DNA of 64,000 bases from Telmatactis stephensoni (GCA_029948255.1 JALIZF010001775.1:624001-688000); one strand, 5' to 3'; positions 52,610-63,759 are shown, numbered from the stretch's first letter. The notes: a model not told the origin generated them from the letters alone. Program-made: numbers and translations.

Positions 52610-53600
52610 GGAATGGTATTTCTATACCATCAAAACCCTCTCTATTTAGGTCTTTTGAGTAAACTAAGTTGGCTTATGCTTAGTTTCATTCTTCAGAGAC
52701 ACAATTAGGCTAATTTCATTCACAAATAAAGAATATTTTGCATCAAAAATATTTTCAAAGTTTACACAATTCCTTCACAGAAAAGGCCAATTTTTTAAGC
52801 AGATTTGTCAATTTCATCAATTGCCGACATTGAGGACTCCCCCTGATATAGGAATCATTCTTATCATCACCGACTTAATCTTTCTTAAATGCCTAACAAT
52901 TTTTTTTCAATATTAAAATGCATTTTTGATGCAAACTAAGCATTTAATTGTTTTTGCTTTTTTCAACTCTCATGTGGAATAGCCCATATACATTTTTCTT
53001 TTTTACCTTGTTCCCTAAATCTTTCCTTTTTGATCATCCGAATATTTCTTTCCTACTTTCTGTCTTCCTTTCTTCTCTTCTCTTTTTTATTTCTTCCTCT
53101 CTACAGACAATCCTCTTTTCTTTGTTATCAATGAGTTGTGTATGCATACGCTTCGTTAAACTCTAGATCTCGAGTATTTCTGTGCATTGTTAAACGTATT
53201 ATATTGACGTACAGTTAAACTGCTGGCAGTACAATATACCACTGAACGGTTTCGAGGGGGAGGGGGGAGTGTTAGAAGTGACAGCGACCTAAGCGACTGC
53301 AAAGTAGAGTAACAGGGTGCTATTTTCTCTGAATGGTACATGAAAGGGGGTACTATTTTCTTTGAAAGATGTACTGATTGAACATGTAAAAGTGCTACCT
53401 TTTCTCTCAAAATGGTACATAAAAAGGGTACTGAAGGCTTTCGATCTCAGGGCGGATTCTCTTGGAGCTAGTCAGGGTCAGTAGGGACTGTGTACTACCC
53501 TCAAGTAATAACCATTGTAAGTGATTCCACTTTTTCATTCAACCAAGAGTGGTCAATCTTGGCTGAATTCAAGTTACCTACTTTCCACAACTAGTTGTTA
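52610..53600. other. Spacer, no gene recognised
   Basis: T-rich DNA. Between 53305 and 53425 phrases such as ATTTTCTCTGAATGGTACAT recur two or three times, an imperfect local repeat. Nothing coding recognised. Confidence 0.4.
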
Positions 53601-53740
53601 TAGATTTGATTTTGTATGACTGAGGAAACGGCACCGCGCGGTCACGGCAGGAATTTCGATTGTTTTTGTAGACAGTACGGCACTGACACGGTTACGGCAC
53701 GGCGCAGACCGTTTTACACACTCATATGAAATCTACTCTA
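53601..53740. mobile_element. CGGCACGG foldback MITE, copy 5
   Basis: TAGATTTGATTTTGTATGAC start, ending CTCATATGAAATCTACTCTA; interior CACGGCAGGAATTTCGATTG. Same orientation as copies 1 and 3. Confidence 0.8.
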
Positions 53741-53744
53741 CAGG

Positions 53745-56000
53745 TTACGGATCCCCCTCGTTTTACGACGCAGAGAAATGGGGTGAGTAACAATTTACAC
53801 TTGTACAGTTTTTCTATTTTTCTTCCCTCAAGTAACTATAAGCATTCGATAACTATTATCCTCTTCTAAACTTTATCAAGAGGAAATCACAACATCTCAC
53901 GAGGTAAAACTTTTATCTTTAAGTGTCTTCACCCTATCAATTCCATCTTCATGTGATATTATTCTCTTTTGTACCAGCTCTTTGCCTCGATTCAGCTTGC
54001 AACGAAGCTTTATCAAACGCTTCAAAAAGATCCTTATGAAAAGAGAGACACACAAAAAAGCCTATCGAACAAAAAGACATTAATCAGACAAACGCCGCAG
54101 GATGTTTTGGATATCGTTTGCATACATTAAGCTTTGGAGAATGATATTGCACCGCGTGAATACAAGCTAAAAATGACTTTTTTGTGTTTGTTTTCACTTT
54201 AATTTAATATTTTTGACCTCGTTTTCTTTCCTTCAGTTTTCCTCGCTTATATTTCGTTTCATTTTCACCAATTGTGCCTAACCCTCTCAGAATAGTAATA
54301 AAAGGTGCAAATAGCGTTGGGTGCGAATTGGTGTCAAACGGCTACTCTTCCATACGACATATTATACAAATTTCACCTACACTACTAAGTGGCTAGTTAT
54401 CTTTCGCTTTTTTGTCACGTTCTTCAACTTCTGGTCGTCCCCTACATACTATATTCTAGCAATGTCAATACCATAAATATTTATTTTCCAATATCATTTC
54501 ATAGAGCTATCTTATTAAAAGACAACAGATGACGCCTAGCTCTCAAGCAGTTAGGTAGCCCCCCTTAAAGTTATCCGTCAGCAAAAATAGAGACCCATAT
54601 TTTGTTGTGTCTTTATGATTAAATTTCTTTATTATTTAAGTCTTAATTATAATGTATTTATTTTGGAAAGGGATTAGCTATCAGTTTTTGTCGTTTTGTT
54701 TACTTTATAACAAGTTAATAGCTTTTTCAAAATGGTCTGAAGGACACCTGTAGTATAAATTAAGGGGGTATCGGAAAAGAGAACAGCTGGACAATATGGA
54801 GTTGTTTACCGTGTCTGGAATAAGAGCGGTCATCCTGATCAGTTATTAGAACGTTCATCGACGAAAACATTCAACTACCTAGTCCCTATCCATCTCCCCA
54901 AGTGACAAGCTGTTTTATGTCCTTTATCCGTAGTCACGCCACACAAAAGCCGTCTTATTCTCGAGATGAAAAGGCTTGAAGAATTGAAAGAATTGAAATA
55001 GAAATCGGAGATCTAGACAAGGAATGAATAAAAATATATACCACCGTATAAGAAGAGAATGCTTATGTTACTGACGTTTTGAGCGTTGGCCCTTCGTCGG
55101 ATCATTTTTTACTTTGACGAAGTTCCAAGGCTCAAAACATCAGTAAGTTATCTCTCTTTTTATAAAGTGTTACAAGTTTCCATTCATCCCTTGTTATATT
55201 TTTATACACAGACCAAACTAGTTTACACACTGGTTTCGTTTGTAGATCTAGACAGTTCAGTGGAGCTGGAGGTTATGAGCATCCTTGCGGAAGCATGAGG
55301 GGCATTAAGGATATCGATCCATTTTCGCGCTCTTCCCGGAAGAGGAAAAAGCGTGGTTTCCAAGGAATGGGGTTAATGCCCTTAGGCGTTTACTCGGGCT
55401 ACACATTCGATTGTATTAAAAACCAAGCTTGATACTGACTAAAGATAAAACAGCAAATTCCATCATCATCATCAATAATAATAACAGCAACAAAAATGAG
55501 TGGCTTAGGGCGAGCAGTTAAAATCGACGAATTTCACTGAAACTCATTCAGAGGTTAGAAGAAAGCATGAACAACATACTCTAGAAGTCTCGTGGAATTT
55601 TATTAAAATTAAGACAGAAATTTTGAGTGATATTGAGTGCCATACATTCTCTTATAAATAGCCACTAATAGTGAGCTTGGGCTACCTGTGAGAAAGACTT
55701 TGATCACCCACCACAATTTTCTGCGTTTTTTCTGCAATTTTGTGCAGCAATTAGATGGAAACCAAGATTATGTGACTGAGTGGAACTACGTTAGGAAGTA
55801 GCTATTTGATTGTAGTTGCTTAAACTCGGGCTTTAGACAAAATAGATATAAAAGTACGTTATTTGGAGATAAACGCAAATAATAATTGCATTAAATATTT
55901 ACGATAATCATATGCATGCAAATATTTATATCTATTGAAATTTTAAATAGGTCCTGTCTGGAAATTTGGTAAATTTCAGCCCACAAGAATCATTTTATAA
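53745..56000. other. Spacer, no gene recognised
   Basis: Holds the hairpin at 55070-55144 and no supported gene. A 70-codon ORF (55086-55298, +) overlaps that hairpin and is not credible. Confidence 0.4.
55070..55144. repeat. Foldback repeat with CTGACGTTTTGAGCGTTGGC end
   Basis: ACTGACGTTTTGAGCGTTGG and CTTCGTC on the left pair with GACGAAG and CCAAGGCTCAAAACATCAGT on the right. Sequences of this kind are dispersed in cnidarian genomes, from memory. Confidence 0.6.
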
Positions 56001-56003
56001 ATA

Positions 56004-56300
56004 GCGCTTTCAGCTGGAAAAGGCGGGAAATCGACAGATAAGGTTCTCACGTTTCTATTTTTAAGTCTCTCATTTATATGTAATGGAAGATCAGTGGCAT
56101 ATGGAGACGAAATGAAAATGAATAAAATTTGGTAATTAAATTTAATGCCACGCTAATAATTTTAAAATTGCGTTTTCAGCTGGAAAAGGGGGGGGGGGAG
56201 GGAATCGACAGATTAGGTTTTCGTGTTTCTATTTTTAAGTCTCTCATTATGTAATGGAAGTCAGTGCCATATTGAGAGAAAATGAAAACGAGTAAAAGAA
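56004..56300. repeat. ~166-bp tandem duplication with G11 tract
   Basis: TTTCAGCTGGAAAAGG starts near 56008 and 56174; both copies share AATCGACAGAT, GTTTCTATTTTTAAGTCTCT and TGTAATGGAAG. The second copy has an 11-G run. Confidence 0.9.
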
Positions 56301-57680
56301 AAAAAGAAACATCTGTGTTGTCGACCCTTATTCATAATTACCATTATTGCCTTCAATATATTTCCAGATACAGTAGTTTATTTTTGTTTTTAGACTCAAA
56401 AACCCTTGAGTCTTTGTTTCCAAGAAAAGGAACTTATTGACGTTCATCTTCGATCTCGTTACACCACAGGTGGCCCAAAACAGCATTTCAGTTATTTTAA
56501 TAAAATTTACCCATTGTTTGAAAACGCTAAAAATGAATCTAATCTTCCAATCAATTCAGGAGTATTAAGAAAGTTCAAAAATATCGACCAAAACAGCAGT
56601 AGCAGCTGTTTAACAATATGACAGGTGGACAAGGTTTCTTGTGTGGATAATACAAAACGTCGAACAAAGGACCTTTCACTCATTAAACCCTCCACTTCGC
56701 CACGTGTCCAGTATTTGCGTGCCTTTTAATGTCAATGAATAAACATGTTATTTGCGGGAAGTGGATAATTACAACAAAAATACACGAAAGGACACGTAAA
56801 GGACGTTGGCGTTCTGTGGCTCGAGATGTGTAAAAAAGAAGCTACCAGGTGATGAGTAAACTCCTTGAAAAACGCGTTCTCTAACAACAATATCAGCAGT
56901 CGAGAGAGAGAGACTAGGCACGAACCGGAAGTAAGTGGACGTTTCTAAGAATAACACAGACTAACAACGACTTCCCACGTGGTAGCAGAATATCGACAGG
57001 TACTGAGACACTATTTGATATTTTGGACGGGAAGACGTTTTGTAATTTAGTAATTGTCTTTTTCGTGGTAGATGATTGAAATACTAGCTGTTTCTGTGGC
57101 AATTGTAGAACGACAGGTTCTCTGACACCTTGAGGTTTAATGTCGCTTTTCAGACGGACTTCCTCGTGGAGGCAGGTTTCACTTTACAGCATGTACTTGG
57201 CATTTTATCCCTGGCAGTGAACTGATAATATCTGAATGTCATGACGTCTCTATAAAGCGTGTAAAGGTCTTTCTCATGGTAAAACTTCACCGTTGCAGTT
57301 CATGTCACTGTGGCATATCCCCTGGCGTATCCCCCGCAAAAACGGATAGTAAATGATCAACGTCGCTATAAAGCCTGTAAAGGTCTTTCTCTCATGCTAA
57401 AAAACTGATGATGTCTATATAAAGCTGTGTTCTTGTGCAATGATGCTTCACCGTTAAAATGCGGTCTATTTAACTGTGGAGAAGTTCAAGAGAAATGCAA
57501 TCAGTGGTGGCCTACTTTGCAGACTATCATTATATAAAACGCTAGAATACAGTCTGCAACGCAGGTTAAATCAGTGACAGTAGTAGTAGTAGTTAGTTAC
57601 GTAATGCCTTCTTGTACGAAGCAAATAAGAGTATAAAATAGGTCGAGTATATGGTGTTTGGGCTCCCTGTATTTTTGGAA

Positions 57681-57697
57681 GGGGGGGGGGGGGGGGG
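57681..57697. repeat. 17-G homopolymer
   Basis: Uninterrupted run of 17 G on the + strand; its length is likely to vary between individuals or be misread. Confidence 0.9.
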
Positions 57698-57889
57698 ATT
57701 TCTTATCAACCAACCAACCTTCAAGTAAACCGAATGTTCTGTCATTCCTTGGTGAGAAAAAGCCAAGAAAGACTGAAAATTCATGCTAACCGTAAAACAA
57801 CTTCAGTGAAATGTCTCTAAGAATGGCGTCCAGACTACTGCAGGTTGAGCGGTTACAAAGGTAAAACACTGATATACACCAATTTCCAT

Positions 57890-57988
57890 ACATTGGTTCA
57901 ATGGTCACACAAAGCATCCAAGCGAGGCTTTGTGTGTACCCTGGAGCCTCGCTTCAGTGCTTTGTTTGTGACCACCGAACCGATGGTA
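57890..57988. repeat. Foldback repeat
   Basis: TTGGTTCAATGGTCACACAA and AGCGAGGCT on the left, imperfect inverse AGCCTCGCTTCAGTGCTTTG and GTGACCACCGAACCGATGG on the right. Confidence 0.65.
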
Positions 57989-58170
57989 ATTTAGTTCCTT
58001 CAGCACAAAGCTAGTCGCCCAGTGCGCTTTACCAGATTAATTTGAGAGCGTTCACATGCATGCTGGCCTGCGTGGTCGGCTGAGTCGCCCTCCCTTCCCC
58101 CCTCCACTGGAGTCAGCTACGCACGCTCTCAGTCATTGGTTCTAAAAGTTCATCTAAAGTAACATCTTAC

Positions 58171-58377
58171 CTTTCTCGTGTCGTAGTCTGTAGAACCAGT
58201 TTGTGTGCCATAAAGAGAACTTTGATGGGAACTAAGTGGAAGAAGGGTAAATCGAGGTGGGTTGGGGGCAAGAGGCATGATGTTATGCTGATCCTGCGAT
58301 CCTGACGAAGGCCGTGACGTGACGCCAAAAGAATGATTGGAATGTTTGTCCAAACTGACCAAGATTCCAAAAAGAAC
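58171..58377 (-). CDS. COG1: COG1 exon with HNIMPLAP motif
   Basis: 207 nt, phase 0. Encodes HNIMPLAPNPPRFTLLPLSS. Without splicing, the frame stops seven codons on (TGA). Confidence 0.94.
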
Positions 58378-61300
58378 CTTTGTTAAAGAGGAAAATAAAA
58401 ATGAAAGTTAAAAAAACATTGGCTTGTAATCGTGTTACTTACTTAGTGCTTCTGTCTCAAAATGTTACAGAATTGGAACGACTGAACAATTCAGGGGTGG
58501 ATTTAGGGGAGGGGTGCAGGGGTACATCCCCCCCCTTCTGAGACGACTTTTGGCCTTTTCCAAAGTATACTCTGGACATTTTCCGATTTCTGCATCCTTT
58601 CCTAAGGATAGAACCGCCCCTGCACATCAAGATTGTACAGAGGCGTTGCGACAAATGCAGCAATAAAATGGCGATATTGTGGGTTTGCGCTTCAAACTTG
58701 ATTGTCATCAAAATTAACCTTTGTACACAAATTTAGCTATGACTCCGCTCAAGACAGCCATCTGCGCACCACTTTGCACGAAAAGAATCAAAATCACGAC
58801 CTCTCTTCTTTTTCAAATAAACTTTGCCACTCACCCCACATCTTTGTAGTTGCCTGGTAAGATTTGTAGCCATGTAGGGAGAAAAGACATCTAGATCAAA
58901 AGGGTCTACAACTCCTTCAAAAGAGTCGATTACTGCTTCTCGACGAACAGAAAAACTCTCAGTAGACTCCTGCAAAGTAGAAAAGTGCATTATAAGATGG
59001 ATCACTTGTACATGGAAAGGTATCATGTACACCACCTTACTATTCTCGAACGGAGGTAAGACGGATCACCTATGACTCGTAACAGTGTTAAGACTTTTAA
59101 CGTGAAGTAGACAGCAAGAGGAGGGCGAGGGCGGCGTGGGACTTGGAGGTACTTGCAATAACTTAAGGGGTAAATTGTTGCGCCCTCGGAAACTTTCCTC
59201 CATTTTCAGTGAGAAAACGGTTTATAGATACCAGAGCTTAGACACTCCCCTTTTCAGAAGCTGTAGGCCACACTCAGAATTCAATATACTTCTTGAGGTC
59301 CGCCATTCGTCTTTGAAGGCCCGTAGCCGGAGCAAAATTTTCAACGAGTAAGACCATAGAGCAGTGGCTAGAAAATGCGATGATAACTCACGGTTTCACT
59401 TGGAGGAACGGAAATGCGAACAAGGAGGGGCAATAAGTGAGCCATGCAGCAAGGGAATTAATCAACTGCCTTGGTTGCCTCTATACTGGTTAAGGACCTC
59501 CTTTGATGGAGCAAATTTCGTACGCAAAGTGTGAAACGGTCCGCGCCGTGCCGTGACCGTGTCAGTGCCGTAACCGTGTTATGCCATGACGGTACCGTTT
59601 TCCCACTCATACGAAATCTACTCTATTCGCATTGTTGCTACTTACTTGTAAAGGTTCATCAGAACGTCCAGCAAAAATGGACATAACAAATTTGAAGTCG
59701 AATAAATACTGAAGTGAACGATTTTGTGGTAATGTAGACTCTTGTTCCTCAACTAGTCGTTCATATAATTGTAGCACACCATTAGACAGCGTGTCGATTA
59801 ATTCTTGTAATAATTTCCTAGCAAAAAATATTGAAATTTCCCATTACTTTATTTTTGTAATATAACGATTAATTGTAACGATTTATCGGGTTAAGTAAAG
59901 GCCAGCACACACGATTTAACTTTTTTCTGCAACATTACGCGCAACACAGATACACCGTGTGTCCACCCCTGCAATGTTGCGCGCAACACAGTTACACCAT
60001 GTGTCCACCCCTGCAATGTTGCGCGCAACACAGTTATACCGTGTATCCACCCCTGTAATGTTGCGCGCAACACAGTTACACCGTGTGTCCACCCCTGCAA
60101 TGTTGCGCGCAATCGAGTAGAACTCGATCCTAATGCATGTAACATTGCAGGGTTGGACACACTGTGCAACTCTGCGTTGCGCCAAAAGTTGAAGAAAAAG
60201 TTGCATCGTTCGTCCGGGCCTTAACCGGAGACTTGAAGGCCTATGTATTTCCTTATGTGATTTCGAAGGAACCACCTGCTGCTTGTACTGACTAAGTGTA
60301 GTCCAGACTCGAACCGCGATGTCCTACAATAAGGACCGATGCGAAAGAAAGTGAACGAATTGGACATATGTTCAGGCGCTCACATGTGGGAGACGCTGCT
60401 ATTTGTTGCAGTAATACTAACCTATCTAGGGTGTGTCCCCCAATGAGCAAGGATGGCACAGTTGGTAAGTGCGCGGCCTTCGGTGCGAGAGATCCCTAGT
60501 TCGATTTCTAGTCCTGACCTCGCATCCTTGTTTCGACTGCTTTCCTTTTCGTGTAGCTTTAAGTAGCTTTAAATACCCTTAAAACGGAGCACTGATTGAG
60601 AGAGGGGGTAAAATGAGCGCACCGTCGGCTTCCTAGAAGGTAGCTCAGCTAAAGCAACTACCGACGTTAAACAAGGTCCTTTACCTTTTACCTTTTAACG
60701 AATTGGACATATGTCCAGGCGCTCACATGTGGGAGACGCTGCTATTTGTTACAGTTATACTAACCTATCTAGGGCGTGTCCCCCAATGCGGTTCAATTCT
60801 TGACATATACTGAAGAGAAGCGATGTGACAAAAGATGATACCTGAAAGATAAACATGATGAAATAAAGATGGGATGCCATACATCTATCCGGCTTATGAA
60901 AGAAGTTGAAATGAAGACGCCTGGCTTCAGGAGAGCACATCCAAGAGGCTAAGATACTCCCGCCACGTGATGTGACGTATTGCACCGCATTTGGGCTATT
61001 TTTAGAGAACCATCCACTTGCGAGCGCTGAAAATGTTTAAATATTTGCTATATACTCGCTTTCAGTGCGCATAGCTCAAATGAGGGCTAACACGTCGCTG
61101 CGCTCACTCGTGAGATATTTTCAACACTCGAAGACAAAAATCGTATCTCCGCATGTCCATATGTAATATTCTCTGTATATCGCCTATAAAAAACGTCATT
61201 TGTTTTATACCTGCATTGGAACGCGAATTGTTGACTGAACTTTAGTTCCAGTTTCTGATTCTTCTTCAATTTTAAGTTCTTCCCAACTCTGTAAAAAGGA

Positions 61301-63346
61301 AAATAGTGAATGTTAGGTTTGGTTATGACAGTGTACTCAAGCAAACGAAGTTAATATGTCCTGTCCCTTTTGAAAGTGAAATGATTTGTGTGTTCTTCAC
61401 ATAGAAAAACCTTACCGTCATGGAGAACAGAGCCGATTCAGTTCCATCTTTTAGCAACGAATCCTCATAAGACTGTAAGAAGAGACTGCAGACCCAGTCT
61501 TTCCAAAGCCTGTTTAGAAGAGAAACAAAAACTGAGTGACTGTTGATCTTGGGAGTTTTAGCGTTACAATAGCCACTGGAGATGAATGGAGGGAACGAAG
61601 GGTTAGAAAGTGATGAAACGGCACATTTCTTGATTTTCTTCCCTCCATTCCCAGTTCTTTCACAGTCTGTAGACTGGGAAGAAAGGAAGAGGAGACAGCG
61701 GTTACAGTTGTCAATATTCTATGAATGACCGGGAAGGGAAACGAACCTGAATGCATCAAAATATCTTTTCTTTAGAAGTTTTGACAACTCATTTAACTTT
61801 GTATTGGTTTCTTGGTCAGCCTAAAATAAAAGAAACAACCAAACAAACAAACCTGCAGCATTAGTTCAGACAACATTATACAGTGCAATGCCTATTAAGC
61901 AGCCAACCCTCATTTAGCAACCAGTTATTAATATCACCCCCCATTAACGTTATTGATTAACTGGCCAACTCCTATGAGCAGCCACTTGCTCATTTCCCAA
62001 GGTTAACTTAATAGGGACTACACTGTATCAATAATAACAGATGATGACTCCTCCACACTGTACGGTACACATAATATTGATTGATAAGTGGTTGAGTGTA
62101 GAATAGCAAGATTTTATTTATGACAGATGACAAAGGACCCACCTTCCGCTTTGAAAGGCTTGGTTGCCTTGACAACCTAATGAATGATATATCACAACTT
62201 GAGAATTAATATATAACAAGCAATTTTTTAAAGGAATAGATTATGTTAGTTTTACCTTGGTGTGGATTGACGTGGGGTTGTAGTTTGGTCTGTCTCTTCA
62301 ACACCTTTCATGACAAGTTTTAGTTGTGGACACTGATCAACCAGACAGGAACAGAAACGACCAACAAACAGAACCCTGAACCAAGAAAGCCAACAATTTA
62401 GGACAGTGATTAGTTGCAGTCAAGGCACTGTTACACAGTGCAACATTTTCTGAAACTTGTCTCAATGGCATTGCAAAACAAGTTGTACAAACCATTGCAG
62501 TGTACAATATACTCTGCATATCACAAAATCATAGCAAGAAAATGGTTGCAGCAACATTTTTCTGCACTGCTACTGTAACACTCCTGCAATGGTCCATGCA
62601 ACTTGCTTTGCAATGCCATTTCAAGACAAGTTGCCAAAAAAAAAAAAAAATTAATCATGTAACAGAACCTTTACAATAACATTCAAATCTTCTGATCAAG
62701 GAGTTGTATGACACATTAGGTTGATAAACTGATTAACAACCTACATTATTATTGGACCCTAATAATTGCAAAAGGAGTCAATATTGCTAGCTGGATAATT
62801 TTTTATAAATAATTTGGTCTTACCTATCAATGTTAGTAGTCTCATAACGAGAAGTGGAAGAGTCCATTTTGTTTTTATGGTCAGACAGGGTCTTGTCCAA
62901 GTCATTTAGTAGGCTAAGTAAGGAAGAGAATGGGGATGATATTGATGACTTTTAGGTTGTTCATATTCAGTGTAATGATTAATCATGACATCCGACGATG
63001 ATGACAAAAAAGAATCTTTATTTTAATGAGTATAGACATTATCACCAGTGACCCAGTAGTTTACATGATGACTCTCAATTAAGAATCCCAGCTGGCAAGG
63101 AGACAAACCAGTTGGCTATATCACAAGATTTCAAGAAACTGAATTTGAACCAGGGGTTGCCCAGAACAAATTCTGCCTCAGCTAGTGGCCAGAGTGGGGA
63201 CTCGAATTCGGGACCACAGGATTGCAAGATCGATGCTCTGACCTCTTGACCATGCTGCCTCCTTACAGGTGACAAAGTGGTACATTACTGGTACATTAGC
63301 TTTTTGGGGTTACAACTGTTGGATTGTAGATGGTTATTATAAAGCA

Positions 63347-63383
<37 letters not shown>

Positions 63384-63759
63384 CTAAGGAGGACAGTGAT
63401 GATAGTATTTGCAGGTGGCAATCATAAATTTGTTATTGGCCAAGGTAAAGATGGCCTTGATAATACCAGATTTTATTTGCTTTTTTATTTGTCATAAAAT
63501 TAATGATAGTTACCTATTAAATGCAGCAAAGCAAGTTTCTTGTAAGTAACTCTGGATCTCTTTAGCATCCAAATAACGATTAAATGGTTCCTTCTCCTCT
63601 TGTTTTTCTTTCATTCCTACAATGATCCCCAAGTCCTCTGCCCGTCCACTAACAGACATTCTATGTTTTTCTGAAGATTTGTCTACTTTTGTTTTTGATA
63701 TAAAGTACTGTGCATCCTCTAGGGTTGCTTTGAGTCTCTCATTGATAGTAATACAGAGC
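58171..63759 (-). CDS. COG1: COG1, conserved oligomeric Golgi complex subunit 1 (C-terminal half, 11 exons)
   Basis: Exons on the minus strand in order: 63759-63514, 62913-62824, 62375-62256, 62176-62143, 61820-61747, 61509-61416, 61288-61211, 60841-60765, 59817-59646, 58969-58835, 58377-58171; all keep frame over 1327 nt (about 442 residues). COG1 belongs to lobe A of the COG complex, which tethers retrograde vesicles at the Golgi. Diagnostic blocks, as I recall them from human COG1 (about 980 residues): SWEELKIEEESETG, LLFSICQELNRIGGHAL, QNRSLQYLFDFKFV, VDPFDLDVFSPYMATNLTRQ and HNIMPLAPNPPRFTLLPLS. The N-terminal half lies beyond base 64000. After the last exon a good donor (GTAAGA) follows and the family tail (about 45 residues, with LFKLGWL in human) was not found. 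Introns carry at least six repeat insertions. Confidence 0.93.
58492..58622. mobile_element. hAT-like MITE in COG1 intron
   Basis: Starts CAGGGGTGGATTTAGGGGAG and ends AGAACCGCCCCTG. 131 bp. Confidence 0.7.
58835..58969 (-). CDS. COG1: COG1 exon with DPFDLDVF motif
   Basis: 135 nt, phase 0. Encodes VVDPFDLDVFSPYMATNLTR then QLQRCG. Confidence 0.95.
59508..59625. mobile_element. CGGCACGG foldback MITE, copy 6, in COG1 intron
   Basis: GCAAATTTCGTACGCAAAGT to CTCATACGAAATCTACTCTA, with CGCGCCGTGCCGTGACCGTG inside. The AATTTCGAATG core is lost. Confidence 0.8.
59646..59817 (-). CDS. COG1: COG1 exon
   Basis: 172 nt. Encodes GVLQLYERLVEEQESTLPQN and RSLQYLFDFKFVMSIFAGRS. Confidence 0.94.
59891..60224. 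mobile_element. Element with 42-bp tandem array in COG1 intron
   Basis: Outer AAAGGCC and GGCCTT inverted ends with TTAA on both sides. Inside, 42-bp units (TGCAATGTTGCGCGCAACAC onward) start at 59928, 59970, 60012, 60054 and 60096. Family resemblance to 1-325. Confidence 0.8.
60354..60788. repeat. 92-bp direct repeats flanking a 251-bp SINE-like insert
   Basis: 60354-60445 and 60697-60788 agree at 88 of 92 bases by my alignment. The right copy includes the last 24 nt of a COG1 exon and its donor; the left copy repeats them in the intron. Confidence 0.9.
60446..60696 (+). mobile_element. tRNA-derived SINE-like element in COG1 intron
   Basis: Pol III A box TGGCACAGTTGG and B-box-like AGTTCGATTTC near the 5' end, an unrelated body, and a CCTTTTA-repeat tail (TTTACCTTTTACCTTTTAA). 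Antisense to COG1. Confidence 0.75.
60765..60841 (-). CDS. COG1: COG1 exon with CQELNRIGGHAL motif
   Basis: 77 nt. Encodes VSSFVTSLLFSICQELNRIG then GHALD. Its last 24 nt and donor are duplicated beyond a SINE-like insert (see 60354-60788). Confidence 0.95.
61211..61288 (-). CDS. COG1: COG1 exon with SWEEL motif
   Basis: 78 nt, phase 0. Encodes SWEELKIEEESETGTKVQST then IRVPMQ, closely matching vertebrate COG1. Confidence 0.93.
61416..61509 (-). CDS. COG1: COG1 exon
   Basis: 94 nt. Encodes LWKDWVCSLFLQSYEDSLLK, then SALFSMT. Phase 0 at the end. Confidence 0.82.
61747..61820 (-). CDS. COG1: COG1 exon
   Basis: 74 nt. Encodes ADQETNTKLNELSKLLKKRY. Donor GTTCGT is non-optimal but frame fits. 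Confidence 0.78.
61881..62025. mobile_element. 145-bp MITE in COG1 intron
   Basis: Begins CAGTGCAATGCCTATTAAGC and ends CTTAATAGGGACTACACTG, imperfect inverted ends, with TA on both sides. Confidence 0.65.
62143..62176 (-). CDS. COG1: COG1 34-nt microexon
   Basis: Encodes LSRQPSLSKRK after the split arginine; needed to change phase from 2 to 0. Donor GTGGGT. Confidence 0.72.
62256..62375 (-). CDS. COG1: COG1 exon
   Basis: 120 nt. Encodes VLFVGRFCSCLVDQCPQLK, comparable to GRFCRALGELCPSLK-type sequence as I recall it in vertebrate COG1. Confidence 0.82.
62430..62640. mobile_element. GTTGCA-rich element in COG1 intron, uninterrupted copy
   Basis: AACTTGTCTCAATGGCATTG near the left and its inverse (AATGCCATTTCAAGACAAGT) near the right; interior TGGTTGCAGCAACATTTTTC. 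Intact version of the element split at 51.1 kb. Confidence 0.75.
62824..62913 (-). CDS. COG1: COG1 exon
   Basis: 90 nt. Encodes LLNDLDKTLSDHKNKMDSS; acceptor TACTTAG, donor GTAAGA. Confidence 0.75.
63060..63270 (-). mobile_element. tRNA-derived SINE-like element in COG1 intron
   Basis: On the minus strand: GCATGGTCAAGAGGTCAGAG (A-box-like), then AATTCGAGTCCCC (B box), then a body with GGCCACTAGCTGAGGCAGAA. Same strand as COG1. Confidence 0.65.
63348..63381. repeat. (GAT)n microsatellite
   Basis: About eleven GAT units in a COG1 intron. Confidence 0.95.
63514..63759 (-). CDS. COG1: COG1 exon (first in window)
   Basis: 246 nt, phase 2 to phase 2. Encodes LCITINERLKATLEDAQYF and ending SYLQETCFAAFN. 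Assigned by phase continuity with the next exons; weakly conserved region. Confidence 0.75.

Noticed and set aside
57593..57784. Last exon of COG1 (VYLKVGWLIRN)
   Set aside because: Similarity limited to a few residues, then a poly-proline run caused by the G17 tract; not strong enough to annotate.
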